The notes under the pieces were generated by a model, which was not told the origin of the DNA, searched no databases, and saw nothing but the letters and a program-made list of their open reading frames with translations. From Natrinema caseinilyticum (lineage in GTDB: Archaea > Halobacteriota > Halobacteria > Halobacteriales > Natrialbaceae), in contig NZ_CP100445.1 of the NCBI RefSeq assembly GCF_024227435.1, forward strand, positions 930,001 through 994,000: 64,000 bases of DNA, written 5' to 3'. Positions 8,317 to 17,090 of the stretch are shown here, one piece after another (within the stretch, counting starts at the first letter, position 1; each line of letters opens with the position of its first letter). The position numbers were made by a program, and so were the translations under genes.

Positions 8317-9909
8317 ATGAGCGGATATCAAACCTCCTCCGAGCGAGCGTTCGTGCTCGGACTCGACGGTGTGCCGTGGAGACTTATCGAACGATGGAGC
8401 AGCGAGGGCGAGCTTCCCGCCTTCGCCCGATTGCGTGAGGAGGGGGCCGCCGGCCCGCTGGATAGTACTCGCCCGCCGACGACGCCGCTGGCGTGGCCGT
8501 CGATCGCGACGGGAGTCTGGCCGGATAAACACGGAATCTACGGCTTTCAGAACCTCTCTTCGGAATACAGCCACGAAATGTACACCAGTCAAGATTTCGC
8601 CCAGCCCGCCCTCTGGGACCAACTCGGGCCCGCACACGTCGGGAACGTGCCGATGACCTATCCGGCCCACGAGATAGACGGAACCATGGTCACGGGGATG
8701 ATAACGCCCTCGACCGACCGAGAGTACACGCAGCCGCCGGATCTGCGAGACGAAATCGATTCGCGCATCCCGAACTACGAGATCAGCCTCGACTACCCCG
8801 AGTACGCCGACCGATTGGACGACTTCCAGGTCGCCGTCGACGATATGCTCGCGAAGCGCCGCACCCTGATGCGCATCCAAATGGACCGCGCCGGGGCGGA
8901 CTGGCAGTTGTTCTTTTTCGTCTTCACTGCGCCCGACCGGTTCCAGCACCTCGTCTGGGACATGGACAAACTGCTGGCCCACTACAAGCAACTCGACGAC
9001 ATTCTCGCCGAAGTCATCGAATACACCGACGATCACGATGCAGACCTCTACGTCGTCTCGGATCACGGATTCGGGCCGATCGATGCGCTCGTCTACGTCA
9101 ATCGGATTCTCGAGCGGGAAGGCTACCTGGTCCGGCGAGACGACGACGGCACTCGCGGGGCGCTCGCGAGCCTCGGAATCTCCCGGGACGCCATCACGGG
9201 CGCGCTCAACCGGGTCGGGATCACCGAAGAGGCGCTCGTCCAGTCGCTCCCCCGACGTCTCGTCGACTCCGTCGCCGAGCAGATTCCCGGCGATCACGCC
9301 CTCTACGACGTCGACTTCGACCAGACCGTCGCGTTCGTCCACGACACGGGCAACTGCTACATCAACGACACGGACCGGTTCGACCGCGGCGTCGTCTCGC
9401 CGAGCGAGGTCCCGACTGTCAAGGCGGAAATCAAGGACGCGCTCGAGTCGGCGACCGGTGCAAACGGCGAGACGCTCCTCGAGGTGTTCGACGGCGACGA
9501 CCTGTTCCCGACGGACGACGGGTCGCCGGATCTGGTCGTCGGCGGTCGAGGGTCGTTCGAGTCCCGGAGTGCGGTTTCGGATCAGGTACTCGGCGATACG
9601 GGGACCTACGATGCGAGCCACCGCAGCGAAGGGATCGTCCTCTGTCGCGGCCCCTCGATCGAATCCGACGCGACGTTGCACGGCGCTCGCGTGGTCGACG
9701 TCGCCCCGACGCTGCTCCACGGGATCGGCGAACCGGTACCCGAAAACACGGACGGCCGGGTACTGTTCGACGCTTTCGCGAAAGACGCACAGCCGGCGGA
9801 AACGAAAGTGGAGTGGACGACGGTTTCACAGACCGAGAGCGATGCCGAAGTCGACGACGACTTCGACGACGTCGAGGACCGCCTGAAAGGACTCGGCTAC
9901 ATGGAGTGA
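8317..9909 (+). CDS. Alkaline-phosphatase-superfamily phosphodiesterase/phosphotransferase (first paralogue)
   Basis: 530 residues from the ATG at 8317. The frame is open from 8293, but only via TTG codons. Metal and nucleophile regions of the AP superfamily are visible: FVLGLDGVPWRLI at the N terminus, PLAWPSIATGVWPDKHG near residue 55 (Thr as likely nucleophile), YVVSDHGFGPID near 245, and the late His in YDASHRSEG near 435. There is no signal peptide, so it is predicted cytoplasmic. Nucleotide-pyrophosphatase/phosphodiesterase relatives hydrolyse or transfer phosphate esters. In a glycan locus it may act on nucleotide sugars or polyprenyl-linked phosphates (inference). A clear paralogue lies at 33380. 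Confidence 0.85.
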   Translation: MSGYQTSSERAFVLGLDGVPWRLIERWSSEGELPAFARLREEGAAGPLDSTRPPTTPLAWPSIATGVWPDKHGIYGFQNLSSEYSHEMYTSQDFAQPALWDQLGPAHVGNVPMTYPAHEIDGTMVTGMITPSTDREYTQPPDLRDEIDSRIPNYEISLDYPEYADRLDDFQVAVDDMLAKRRTLMRIQMDRAGADWQLFFFVFTAPDRFQHLVWDMDKLLAHYKQLDDILAEVIEYTDDHDADLYVVSDHGFGPIDALVYVNRILEREGYLVRRDDDGTRGALASLGISRDAITGALNRVGITEEALVQSLPRRLVDSVAEQIPGDHALYDVDFDQTVAFVHDTGNCYINDTDRFDRGVVSPSEVPTVKAEIKDALESATGANGETLLEVFDGDDLFPTDDGSPDLVVGGRGSFESRSAVSDQVLGDTGTYDASHRSEGIVLCRGPSIESDATLHGARVVDVAPTLLHGIGEPVPENTDGRVLFDAFAKDAQPAETKVEWTTVSQTESDAEVDDDFDDVEDRLKGLGYME

Positions 9910-10014
9910 CGGCGCCACGGACGTCCCACCGCGTGACGAGTGATTTGGACAGCGACTGGACGACCGTCGCTCGAGAGTGACGAGCGCCGGAAATCGACCG
10001 AGAGTGACGAGCCG

Positions 10015-11412
10015 TCAGGATTGCACTCGAGGGAGCGAGACGGTTATCCTGTTTCCGGTTTCGGACCGGTCGAACGCGATGTGGCCGTCCGAGAGGTCCA
10101 CGGCCCAGTAGACGAGCCACAACCCCAGCCCGGACGTGTGGTACACGTCGTCCATCTCCCAATCCCCCGTCAGGACGCGAAACTCGACTTCCGGTATCGG
10201 CGGACAGCTATCCTGAATTTCGACGTCGATCGTCTCCGGATTGCGACGAATCGTAACGGACAGTTCCGGGAGACCGTCCGGTTGGTGCTGGATCGCGTTC
10301 TCGAGGAGTTCGGAGAGGGCATCCTGGATCTCGGAGACCGTACAGGCGACCGCCGATTCGGGACCCGTCCGTTCGATCGTCACGTCGGGGTACCGGTCCA
10401 GGGTCGTCTCGATCGCCCTGGATGCGACCGCGACGAGGTCGCTCGACTCCGGGACCGGCCGGTCGCTGAGCAACTCGATGATTTCTCGTTGCTTCGCGGT
10501 GGTATCGAGGAGTTCCTCCCCTTGCCGACGGATGGTCTCAGCACGTCGGTGAAACGGGTCGTCGGCTTCGTCGGCGATGCACTCGGCGTTGCCGAGAATA
10601 ACGGCCAGATCGTTTCGTAAATTGTGTCGAAGGAAGTTGTCCATGACCGTCAGTTGCCGTTCCCGTCGCTGTCGGTCCGTAATGTCCTTGCTGAACCCGA
10701 CGATTCGAACGACCTCGCCGTCTTCGAAAAGCGGGTCCGCTCGCACCCAGACCCACCGCTTGTAGTCCGTTTCGGGATCGACGCGATACTCGAGGTCGAC
10801 CGACTCACCCGCCGACGCGCGGGCCATGGCCTCGCGAACCGTCTCCGCATCGTCGGGATGGACGAGGTCGAGGAAGCTTCGCGGATTCGCCTCGAGCGAC
10901 TCGACCGACTGTCCGAAGACGTCTTCGTAGGCGGGATTGACGAAGAGCACGTCGGTCCAGTCGTGATTGAACATCCACAGGACGTCGCCGACCGTACCGG
11001 CGATCGTCCGCAGTCGGCTCTGAGCGTCCCGTCGTTCTCGCTCCGCGATAACCTGCTGCGTGATGTCCCTGGAACTGACGACGTATCCGTCCAGGGCGTC
11101 GTTCGGAGGGTTCGTAAACCGGCTCTCGAGCCACACCCACTCGTCGTTTGGCGTGAGGTGCCGATAGCGAACCGTCGACGAGGACCGGGCGACCTCGCTT
11201 ATCTGGCCGAAGCGATCCGCGACCACATACCTGTCGTCCGGATGGATGTATTCGATCGCGGATTCGTCGATCAACTGATCCGGCTCGAAGCCGAGGATTG
11301 ACGCGCTCGCCTCGTTTACATACACGTACGTACCCGCTTCGTCGACGATGGCGAGTTTATCCTGCGCATACTCGAGCAAGACGGTGCCCAAATCGCCGAT
11401 TTTCGGGTCCAT
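10015..11412 (-). CDS. PAS-domain sensor histidine kinase
   Basis: 465 residues from the ATG at 11412; an upstream TTG start is less likely. Two PAS domains lie at about residues 10-125 and 135-255 (the first around YVNEASASILGFE, the second around FVNPAYEDVFG), each ending in a PAC-like stretch. The phospho-acceptor box is LRHNLRNDL near 280. The HATPase domain has its N box at ENAIQHQPDG near 385 and its G box at SGLGLWLVYWAVD near 435. No membrane segment is present, so it is a soluble sensor. No response regulator lies next to it. It may monitor redox or energy state to control the island, but its target is unknown. Confidence 0.9.
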   Translation of the reverse strand: MDPKIGDLGTVLLEYAQDKLAIVDEAGTYVYVNEASASILGFEPDQLIDESAIEYIHPDDRYVVADRFGQISEVARSSSTVRYRHLTPNDEWVWLESRFTNPPNDALDGYVVSSRDITQQVIAERERRDAQSRLRTIAGTVGDVLWMFNHDWTDVLFVNPAYEDVFGQSVESLEANPRSFLDLVHPDDAETVREAMARASAGESVDLEYRVDPETDYKRWVWVRADPLFEDGEVVRIVGFSKDITDRQRRERQLTVMDNFLRHNLRNDLAVILGNAECIADEADDPFHRRAETIRRQGEELLDTTAKQREIIELLSDRPVPESSDLVAVASRAIETTLDRYPDVTIERTGPESAVACTVSEIQDALSELLENAIQHQPDGLPELSVTIRRNPETIDVEIQDSCPPIPEVEFRVLTGDWEMDDVYHTSGLGLWLVYWAVDLSDGHIAFDRSETGNRITVSLPRVQS

Positions 11413-11631
11413 CGAGATAGTCTGATACAATTTCGAGACTGACTATGAAAAACGTACTGCTGTTACAGACTGCGGCGGGCGAGACGCGCACGGACGCGTC
11501 GTTCAGTCTCCGCAGGTGTCCAGCGGAAGGCGGTCGCCGTCCGTCCCGAGGGCGACCGTCCCGGCCTCGCTCGAATCGGACCGCGACGAACGCTCGAGGA
11601 AGCGCGAACCCCCGAGTCGAGACCTGGGCGG

Positions 11632-12939
11632 TTAACGATCGGACCGGACGAGTCGAAGCCCCGCTTTCGCCGTCGTCCAGGCCGGATAGACGGTGTTGTA
11701 GACGGAGTTGGGGGCGTTTCTCGCTCCGGCTCGGAGTAGCCGATGGGTGAGCGGCGGGCCCGACGTGGAGATCAAGTCGTCCAGATCGGCGTCGTCGAGC
11801 CACTCGAAGAAGGACCGTTCGGCAGGCGTTGCGGGGTCGGTCTCGCGTGCGCGGTCACGAATATCGGCCCACATGTGGCGTTCGTCCTGTCCGAGGACCC
11901 AGTCGCCGCGCTCGAGTGACCGGCGGAGGTCGTCGTAATCCGCATCGGAGAACGGATACCCGTGGTCCGACGGCTCGAGCCCGGCCAGACGGAGGCCAAC
12001 GGCGGTCCGATAACACTTCTCACACTGGCCGCAGTTGCCGTCCATCCGGTCGTTGCAGGTCTGGAGTTGGAGCGTCGGGTCCTCGCTGCGGACGTAGTCC
12101 GCGATGAGGTCGAGGCGTTCTTGCCTGGTGAGTTCGTAGGCGTCGTGGTGGCACTCGGTTCCGGCCCACCTGACGCATTCGTCGACGTCGGGTCGGGACC
12201 CCCACTCGAGGTCGATCCCGTCCCAGTGGGTCGCGGCGACGTACAGATCCTCGATCCCGCGCGCGTAGGCCAACGGCGCACAGAGCCCGAGAAGCCCCAG
12301 CCCGTGACCGACGGAGCTGTACCAGCCGCCGTCGACGTAGCGCTTGTAGTGGGCGAGCAACATCGGATGATCGAGAAACGAAAGCATATTCGATTCGACG
12401 AACGCGGTCTCGAGGTCGTGGTCCTCGGCGAACCCGGAGACGCGCGTCCGGAGGGCATCCCACTTCCCGTCGTCGGCCGCGTCCGGCGTGATCGTCCACC
12501 CCCGAATGCTGATTACCGTCGGCGACTCCTCGCGGTGGCGAACGTACGAACTCGTCGAATCGACGCCGCCGGTAAACAACAGGCCGCTCTCGTCTCCCGG
12601 GTCGGGATCCGGGTCGATCGTCCGGCGCGCGTAGAGCGTCCCGCCCTCGAGGAAGTCGTGCATCTCGCACAGCGACGCCTCGACCTCCTCGAGGGCGCGC
12701 GCGAAGGTCCCATCGACCTCGTCGACGTAGACGTCGGCTCCGTTGGCCCACGCGACCGGACAGAGCTGTGCGAGGACGGGAATCACGAGGACGCCATCGG
12801 GGACGTCTTCGATCGGTACGTCGTACCGAGTTCGAAACGGTTCGTCAGTGATGAACCGCTCGAGGTCGGTCGAGGCGCGAACCGAACACTCGAGGGTCTC
12901 GCCGTCGGCGGTGAGTTGGTCGATGAGGATCGATGACAT
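11632..12939 (-). CDS. PP-loop ATPase-like protein with Cys cluster (glycan-locus type, function unknown)
   Basis: 435 residues. A PP-loop LLFTGGVDSTSSY has its core at 123-128, matching the SGGxDS pyrophosphate-binding loop of adenylating enzymes (asparagine synthetase, QueC, NAD synthetase). A Cys cluster C-x7-C-x2-C-x2-C follows at residues 295, 303, 306 and 309, as in QueC and in some PP-loop amidotransferases. The N-terminal 115 residues have no obvious relative. It could adenylate a carboxylate on a sugar (uronic acid amidation) using an ammonia or sulfur donor, by analogy with WbpG-type sugar amidotransferases. That is inference from fold and context. It is divergent from the GT-C-like membrane gene. 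Confidence 0.75.
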   Translation of the reverse strand: MSSILIDQLTADGETLECSVRASTDLERFITDEPFRTRYDVPIEDVPDGVLVIPVLAQLCPVAWANGADVYVDEVDGTFARALEEVEASLCEMHDFLEGGTLYARRTIDPDPDPGDESGLLFTGGVDSTSSYVRHREESPTVISIRGWTITPDAADDGKWDALRTRVSGFAEDHDLETAFVESNMLSFLDHPMLLAHYKRYVDGGWYSSVGHGLGLLGLCAPLAYARGIEDLYVAATHWDGIDLEWGSRPDVDECVRWAGTECHHDAYELTRQERLDLIADYVRSEDPTLQLQTCNDRMDGNCGQCEKCYRTAVGLRLAGLEPSDHGYPFSDADYDDLRRSLERGDWVLGQDERHMWADIRDRARETDPATPAERSFFEWLDDADLDDLISTSGPPLTHRLLRAGARNAPNSVYNTVYPAWTTAKAGLRLVRSDR

Positions 12940-13274
12940 AGGTGGGAGACGTCGGTGTATCGGTCGACTGGATCACGACCTGCTACAAAAACCATCAGAA
13001 CCGTTGATCGGTCAGGCCTCGAGAAAGGGGACCGTAGCGTTCCGGCCGATATCGACAGGGACAGCATATATCGTCGTCCGTTACCGTGTGTGAAACCGAC
13101 ACGACTGGCCGGTGAGTGTGCCTTCACTGACGGCCAGACGAGAGTCCACGTTCGGTACAGGAGCGACAGCACCCGGTTTCGGAGGTAGGTTCTGTATAAC
13201 AAACCGCGACAGCGCCATCGACTGGGCAAACACATGCGTATCGAGACTGGCAGGGACGGCTCCGGTGAGAGTAC
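12940..13274. other. Divergent intergenic region
   Basis: 335 bp between the PP-loop gene and the membrane protein gene. It contains the ATAACAAA copy at 13196 and a 14-codon reading frame (13234-13278) just before the membrane protein. On the side of the PP-loop gene I see no clear TATA element; the poly-A/T stretch near 12985 (CTACAAAAACC) is the only AT-rich spot. Confidence 0.6.
13196..13203 (+). promoter_or_regulatory. Island promoter motif ATAACAAA
   Basis: A perfect ATAACAAA followed by CCGCG, 79 bases before the ATG of the membrane protein but 38 bases before the ATG of the short upstream reading frame at 13234. This fits transcription starting near 13225-13234. Confidence 0.55.
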
Positions 13275-13278
13275 ATGA
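13234..13278 (+). other. Possible leader reading frame (14 codons), coupled by ATGA overlap
   Basis: ATG at 13234 opens the peptide MRIETGRDGSGEST and stops at a TGA that overlaps the ATG of the membrane gene (ATGA). GGTGAG lies just before the overlap and could act as a ribosome-binding site. The position of the ATG relative to the ATAACAAA motif fits a leaderless start. It may be chance. Confidence 0.3.
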
Positions 13279-15077
13279 GCCGATCGACGCTCAACGCGAC
13301 GGTCGCAGCCGGGTTTCTCGCGGTTTCGGTCGCGATTCTCGTCGCGAGAGCGAACCCTGCGACGAGTTACGAATCGTCAGTGTACGCGGGCGCTCCGACG
13401 ATCACCTGGTTCGGATTCGCACTCGCGCTCGCGATCGCGGTCGGAACGTGTCTCACGTGTCGCGGCCGCGCGCAGGGATACGGGATCGGCCTCGGTGCGA
13501 CGACGGTCACGGCGATCGTGAGCCTCCCCGTGATTCGGAACTACCACTACGCCGGAATGGGGGACGCGCTCACGCACCTGGGCTGGACGCGGGACATCGT
13601 GACCGGCGGCACCGCGCCCCACGAGCTGTTTTATCCCGGATTACATGCCATCGCGTCGACCCTGCACTTCGCCGGCGGTATCTCGATCGAGCGCGCCCTC
13701 CTGATCGGGATGGTCGTCCTGTTCGTACCGTTCGTGATCTTCGTGCCGCTGGTAGTCCGCGATATGGCCGGCGGTGGGCCGGCCGTCGGGTTCGCGGCGA
13801 TCGTCTCGTGGATGGTACTCCCGGTCAACAACATCGCGACACACATGGGCATTCACACGAACTCGAACGCGCTATTCGTCGTGCCCGCGGTCGTCTTCGC
13901 GCTCGTCGCCTATCTCCGCCGACGGTCGACGATCGAACGACTGCCCTTCGGTGCCTCGCCGTTCAGCGTCCTCATCTTTCTGACCGCGCTCGCCCTCCTC
14001 TTAGTCCATCCCCAGCAGATGTTCAACGTGGTCGTCTTGATCGGCGCGATAAGCGGCGTTCAGTACCTCGCCCGACGTCGCTTCGACGACCATCCCATGA
14101 TCGATCACCCGACGACGTACGTCCACACGATCAGCCTCGGAGGCATGTTCGGCCTCTGGGCGCTCGGCAACGAACGGTTCAGGCGAGCCGCAATCGGTCT
14201 CATCTCCGGACTGCTCTCGCAGGACGTCGGTGGCGGGTCGACCGTCGACCAGCGCGGGTCGTCGCTGACCGACATCGGCGGGAGCCTCAGCGAACTGTTC
14301 GTGAAAATGTTTCTCCCCATGGCTGTCATCGGCCTCATCGTCGGCCTCTCCATTCTGGTCGTCTGGCTCCGTCGGTCGAGCCTCGACAGGGAGGCTACGT
14401 CCTTCGTCAACTACGTCTCGCTCGCCCTGTTTCCGCTCTGTGGCATGTTTCTCCTCTACTTCCTCGGGACGCCGACGATGGCGTTCCGACAGATGGGCTT
14501 TATCTACGTGCTGTTGACGATACTCGCCGGCATCGCGCTGGCACAGTTCGTCGGCGGCCTCTCGAGGCTGATCACGACGCCCGGAGCGAACGCGGTTACG
14601 GCAGTCGTACTCGGTACCTGTCTCGTTCTCGGCCTGATGACGGTCTTCACGTCGCCGCTCATATACAATCCGGGTCAGCACGTGACCGAAGAGATGGTCA
14701 GCGGTTACGAGGACGGGTTGGATCACGGGGCGGAGGGCGTTCCCTACGCGGGGATGGGGTACGACCCGTACCGGTACGATCACGGAATCAACGGCCTCGC
14801 CGGCAGCGATACCTTGAGCGGTGGATCAGCAGCTACCGGCAGCGTAAACGCCACCGTCTTCAGCGAGGGGAACTACAGCGGTGCCTATCCCACCGGCGAA
14901 TACTACTTCGTCGTCTCTGAGTGGGACAGGACGAAAGAACTCGAGGTCTACGAGGAACTGAACTTCGACAGGGCCGCACTCGAGGGGCTCGAAACCGAGC
15001 CCGGCGCGAACAAGGTGATCTCGAACGACGAGTTCACGATGTATGCCGTCGACGACGAACCCCGGGCGACCGGCTGA
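13275..15077 (+). CDS. Multi-spanning membrane protein, GT-C-like (putative lipid-linked sugar transferase)
   Basis: 600 residues with about 11-12 hydrophobic segments, beginning with one at residues 8-25. The first loop carries YHYAGMGDALTHLGW with an acidic residue between helices, followed by LFYPGLHAIAS. This layout is typical of GT-C fold enzymes that use polyprenyl-phosphate sugars on the outer face. The C-terminal 120 residues form a soluble extracellular domain with Tyr- and Gly-rich turns. No close named family is recognised with certainty. An oligosaccharide ligase/polymerase or mannosyltransferase role fits the island. The start is the ATG overlapping the short upstream frame. Confidence 0.75.
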   Translation: MSRSTLNATVAAGFLAVSVAILVARANPATSYESSVYAGAPTITWFGFALALAIAVGTCLTCRGRAQGYGIGLGATTVTAIVSLPVIRNYHYAGMGDALTHLGWTRDIVTGGTAPHELFYPGLHAIASTLHFAGGISIERALLIGMVVLFVPFVIFVPLVVRDMAGGGPAVGFAAIVSWMVLPVNNIATHMGIHTNSNALFVVPAVVFALVAYLRRRSTIERLPFGASPFSVLIFLTALALLLVHPQQMFNVVVLIGAISGVQYLARRRFDDHPMIDHPTTYVHTISLGGMFGLWALGNERFRRAAIGLISGLLSQDVGGGSTVDQRGSSLTDIGGSLSELFVKMFLPMAVIGLIVGLSILVVWLRRSSLDREATSFVNYVSLALFPLCGMFLLYFLGTPTMAFRQMGFIYVLLTILAGIALAQFVGGLSRLITTPGANAVTAVVLGTCLVLGLMTVFTSPLIYNPGQHVTEEMVSGYEDGLDHGAEGVPYAGMGYDPYRYDHGINGLAGSDTLSGGSAATGSVNATVFSEGNYSGAYPTGEYYFVVSEWDRTKELEVYEELNFDRAALEGLETEPGANKVISNDEFTMYAVDDEPRATG

Positions 15078-15645
15078 CTCGTCACGGTCGTCACCACCGT
15101 ACCGGTTCGAAGCGGAACGCGTTTGCAGTTCCCCTTCGATCCGGGGACGGACTCGAGGAGACGGTTCAGTCTCGTTTTTCACGCGCGTGCACGAGGCGGC
15201 CGAAAGAACCGCGACCGGCGGAGGACGGAAGATGGGAAGACCGATGGACCAAGCGGCTGGCCCGAGCCATCGGGTGGAGGCCCGGACGCCTCCCTCGTCG
15301 CCGGGGTAACGGGTCTCCGTCGGGACGAGAAGTGAGTAAGACGCAATTACGTGACGGAAACGGCGGACTTGAGCGATCGAAACGGTCGATTCCTCGCGAC
15401 CGACTGCGAGAACGCGGAGATGGCGAATACGCGGCCCGGGACCCGCTCGAGTCGGATATATTCCCGTATTTCCGCGGAAAAAACTGTATTACTTGCCCGA
15501 AGTCAGGACTTCGAGACATTCGTATATCCAACACCGTAATGGCGTAATTTTTCCTAGTTTGTAAATCCATACCAACAATGTACGGATTATTTGTACATAT
15601 AGGCAAGGAAAAGTTTATGGGTGTAAGACGAGGTTGCGGGAATGT
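15078..15645. other. Intergenic region with AT-rich promoter end
   Basis: 568 bp. The first 400 bases show no convincing gene; the open frames there are basic and non-haloarchaeal in character. The last 110 bases are AT-rich and hold the inverted repeat ATGTAC-N9-GTACAT at 15578-15598 and the core promoter at 15607-15618 for the first beta-helix gene. Confidence 0.6.
15607..15618 (+). promoter_or_regulatory. Core promoter GGAAAAGTTTAT of first beta-helix gene
   Basis: A BRE-like purine run followed by TTTAT; the TTTAT starts 32 bases before the ATG at 15646, as expected for a leaderless transcript. It matches, apart from one extra A, the elements before the other two beta-helix genes. Confidence 0.65.
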
Positions 15646-16599
15646 ATGGCGCAGAACCCGCGTACGTCCGAGACGGATTCAACTCCGACTACAGGCCGTA
15701 ATACCAAATTTACCCGCCGTAACTACGTTCGCTCGCTCGCCGCGGTGGCGACCGCGACGACCGCACTCGGCGGGGCCGGTTCGGTTTCGGCCCAGGACGA
15801 CTACGAGGTCATCGAAGCTCAGGGACAGACGATCACCATCGATGCCGGTGAAACCTGGGAGAACAAGCTCGTCGACATGACGACCGGGCAGGACATCGTC
15901 ATCACCGCCCACAGCAGCGACTGGACGATCCGAAACATCGGTTTCAAAGGCGAGAACACGTCAGCCACAGGGACCGCCACCTTCGGAATCTCCGATACTG
16001 CCGGCGGAACGTGTACCGTCGAGAACGTGTATCTCGGCGACGGCTCGAGTACGGGCAACAGCAACCCGAACGGCCACGGCCAGACCGCTTTCTGGGTCGC
16101 ACCGGACCACTCGGGACACATCGACATCACGAACGTCAACATCCAAAACTTCGCTGACAACGCGATCTACGGTTCCGCTCCGGGTACCAACGGCGGTGGC
16201 ACGATCCACATCGATAGTAGCTTCGCTGCGAACTGTTACGTCTCGCACTTCCGACTGGCCACCGAAGGAAGCAAAGTCACGAACTCGAGCGTCTACGTCG
16301 ACGGCAGCGATGGCTACGTCGGCCGCGGTATCTGGGGCTGGGCCCCGGGCACGATCGAGGTCGAAGACTGCCAGATCGAAATGAACGGGCAGAACTCCGC
16401 CATCGTCGCCGGCGCGAACGGCAAGCCGACCGAACTCGTCGTCAAGAACTCCGACTACGACGAGAAAGCGGGCATCGCCGAACACGCTGGCTCGAACGTA
16501 CAACTCGGGGAGAAGGTCGGAACGAACCCCGAAGCCTTCATCCCCGAAGGCGTCCCGAGATCGCCGAAACGAGCCGCATCGGGGAGCAACGACAACTGA
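15646..16599 (+). CDS. Tat-exported right-handed beta-helix protein (short paralogue)
   Basis: 317 residues from the ATG at 15646 (leaderless relative to the promoter at 15607). The Tat signal RRNYVRSLAAVATATTALG lies at residues 24-42, with likely cleavage after SVSA at 49. The mature part starts with the paralogue-defining segment YEVIEAQGQTITIDAGETW. It continues as parallel beta-helix rungs (WTIRNIGFKG, CTVENVYLGDG, HIDITNVNIQNF). This fold is used by pectate-lyase-like polysaccharide lyases, epimerases and carbohydrate-binding proteins. No catalytic triad can be assigned. It lacks the C-terminal triple repeat of its two paralogues. It is probably secreted or surface-located and acts on the island's polysaccharide. 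Confidence 0.8.
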   Translation: MAQNPRTSETDSTPTTGRNTKFTRRNYVRSLAAVATATTALGGAGSVSAQDDYEVIEAQGQTITIDAGETWENKLVDMTTGQDIVITAHSSDWTIRNIGFKGENTSATGTATFGISDTAGGTCTVENVYLGDGSSTGNSNPNGHGQTAFWVAPDHSGHIDITNVNIQNFADNAIYGSAPGTNGGGTIHIDSSFAANCYVSHFRLATEGSKVTNSSVYVDGSDGYVGRGIWGWAPGTIEVEDCQIEMNGQNSAIVAGANGKPTELVVKNSDYDEKAGIAEHAGSNVQLGEKVGTNPEAFIPEGVPRSPKRAASGSNDN

Positions 16600-17090
16600 T
16601 CTTCTGACCCAGCCGTACTCCCTGGGAGACCCCCGCTGACGTTCTTTCCCTCCGACCGTCGGTCCCACCGACGTCTTCTCGCAATTTTCGGTCCCTCCTG
16701 ACGCATCGTTTCAGCAACTCGACTCCCAGCGGGTGGGGTGCTCGATCGACCGCCGTTCCCGCCGGGTCCCCTTCGTTCGCCGTAACTATCAGTTCGGCGA
16801 CCGACACATCGAGTCACTTTTCCGGGTGAATTTACCGCATCGATGCGGAGTAATATCGTATTACCGCCGATCGGCGAGCGGCCAATCGACCGACCCGAAC
16901 GTTCGACGCTCGCGGCTGCGCGAGTAATAGATATTTACCGGCCGTCACAGACGGTTTCTGAAGATATAATATTCCATGAGTCACCACAACTTATTCTTCT
17001 ATAAATAGTACAGGTAATATCTACAGTCTGTAAATTTTACGCAAAGATATGGGGAAAGTTTATACCGTTAGTTGCGTATTACCCGATTGC
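16600..17090. other. Intergenic region between two beta-helix genes
   Basis: 491 bp. The first 250 bases are GC-rich with no supported gene. An inverted repeat GTAATA-TCG-TATTAC lies at 16850-16864. The last 130 bases are AT-rich, with the inverted repeat TACAG-T-CTGTA at 17022-17032 and the core promoter at 17053-17063. Confidence 0.6.
17053..17063 (+). promoter_or_regulatory. Core promoter GGAAAGTTTAT of second beta-helix gene
   Basis: BRE-like GGAAAG followed by TTTAT; the TTTAT starts 32 bases before the ATG at 17091. It is identical over 11 bases to the element before the third paralogue at 22370. Confidence 0.7.

Noticed and set aside
8280-8420. Out-of-frame ATG reading frame before the phosphatase-superfamily gene
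   Set aside because: Overlaps the real gene and has a shadow composition; mentioned only as a possible transcript start marker.
13112-14920. 602-residue open frame on the plus strand
   Set aside because: Extremely Arg-rich and out of frame with the hydrophobic membrane protein encoded by the same DNA; a composition shadow.
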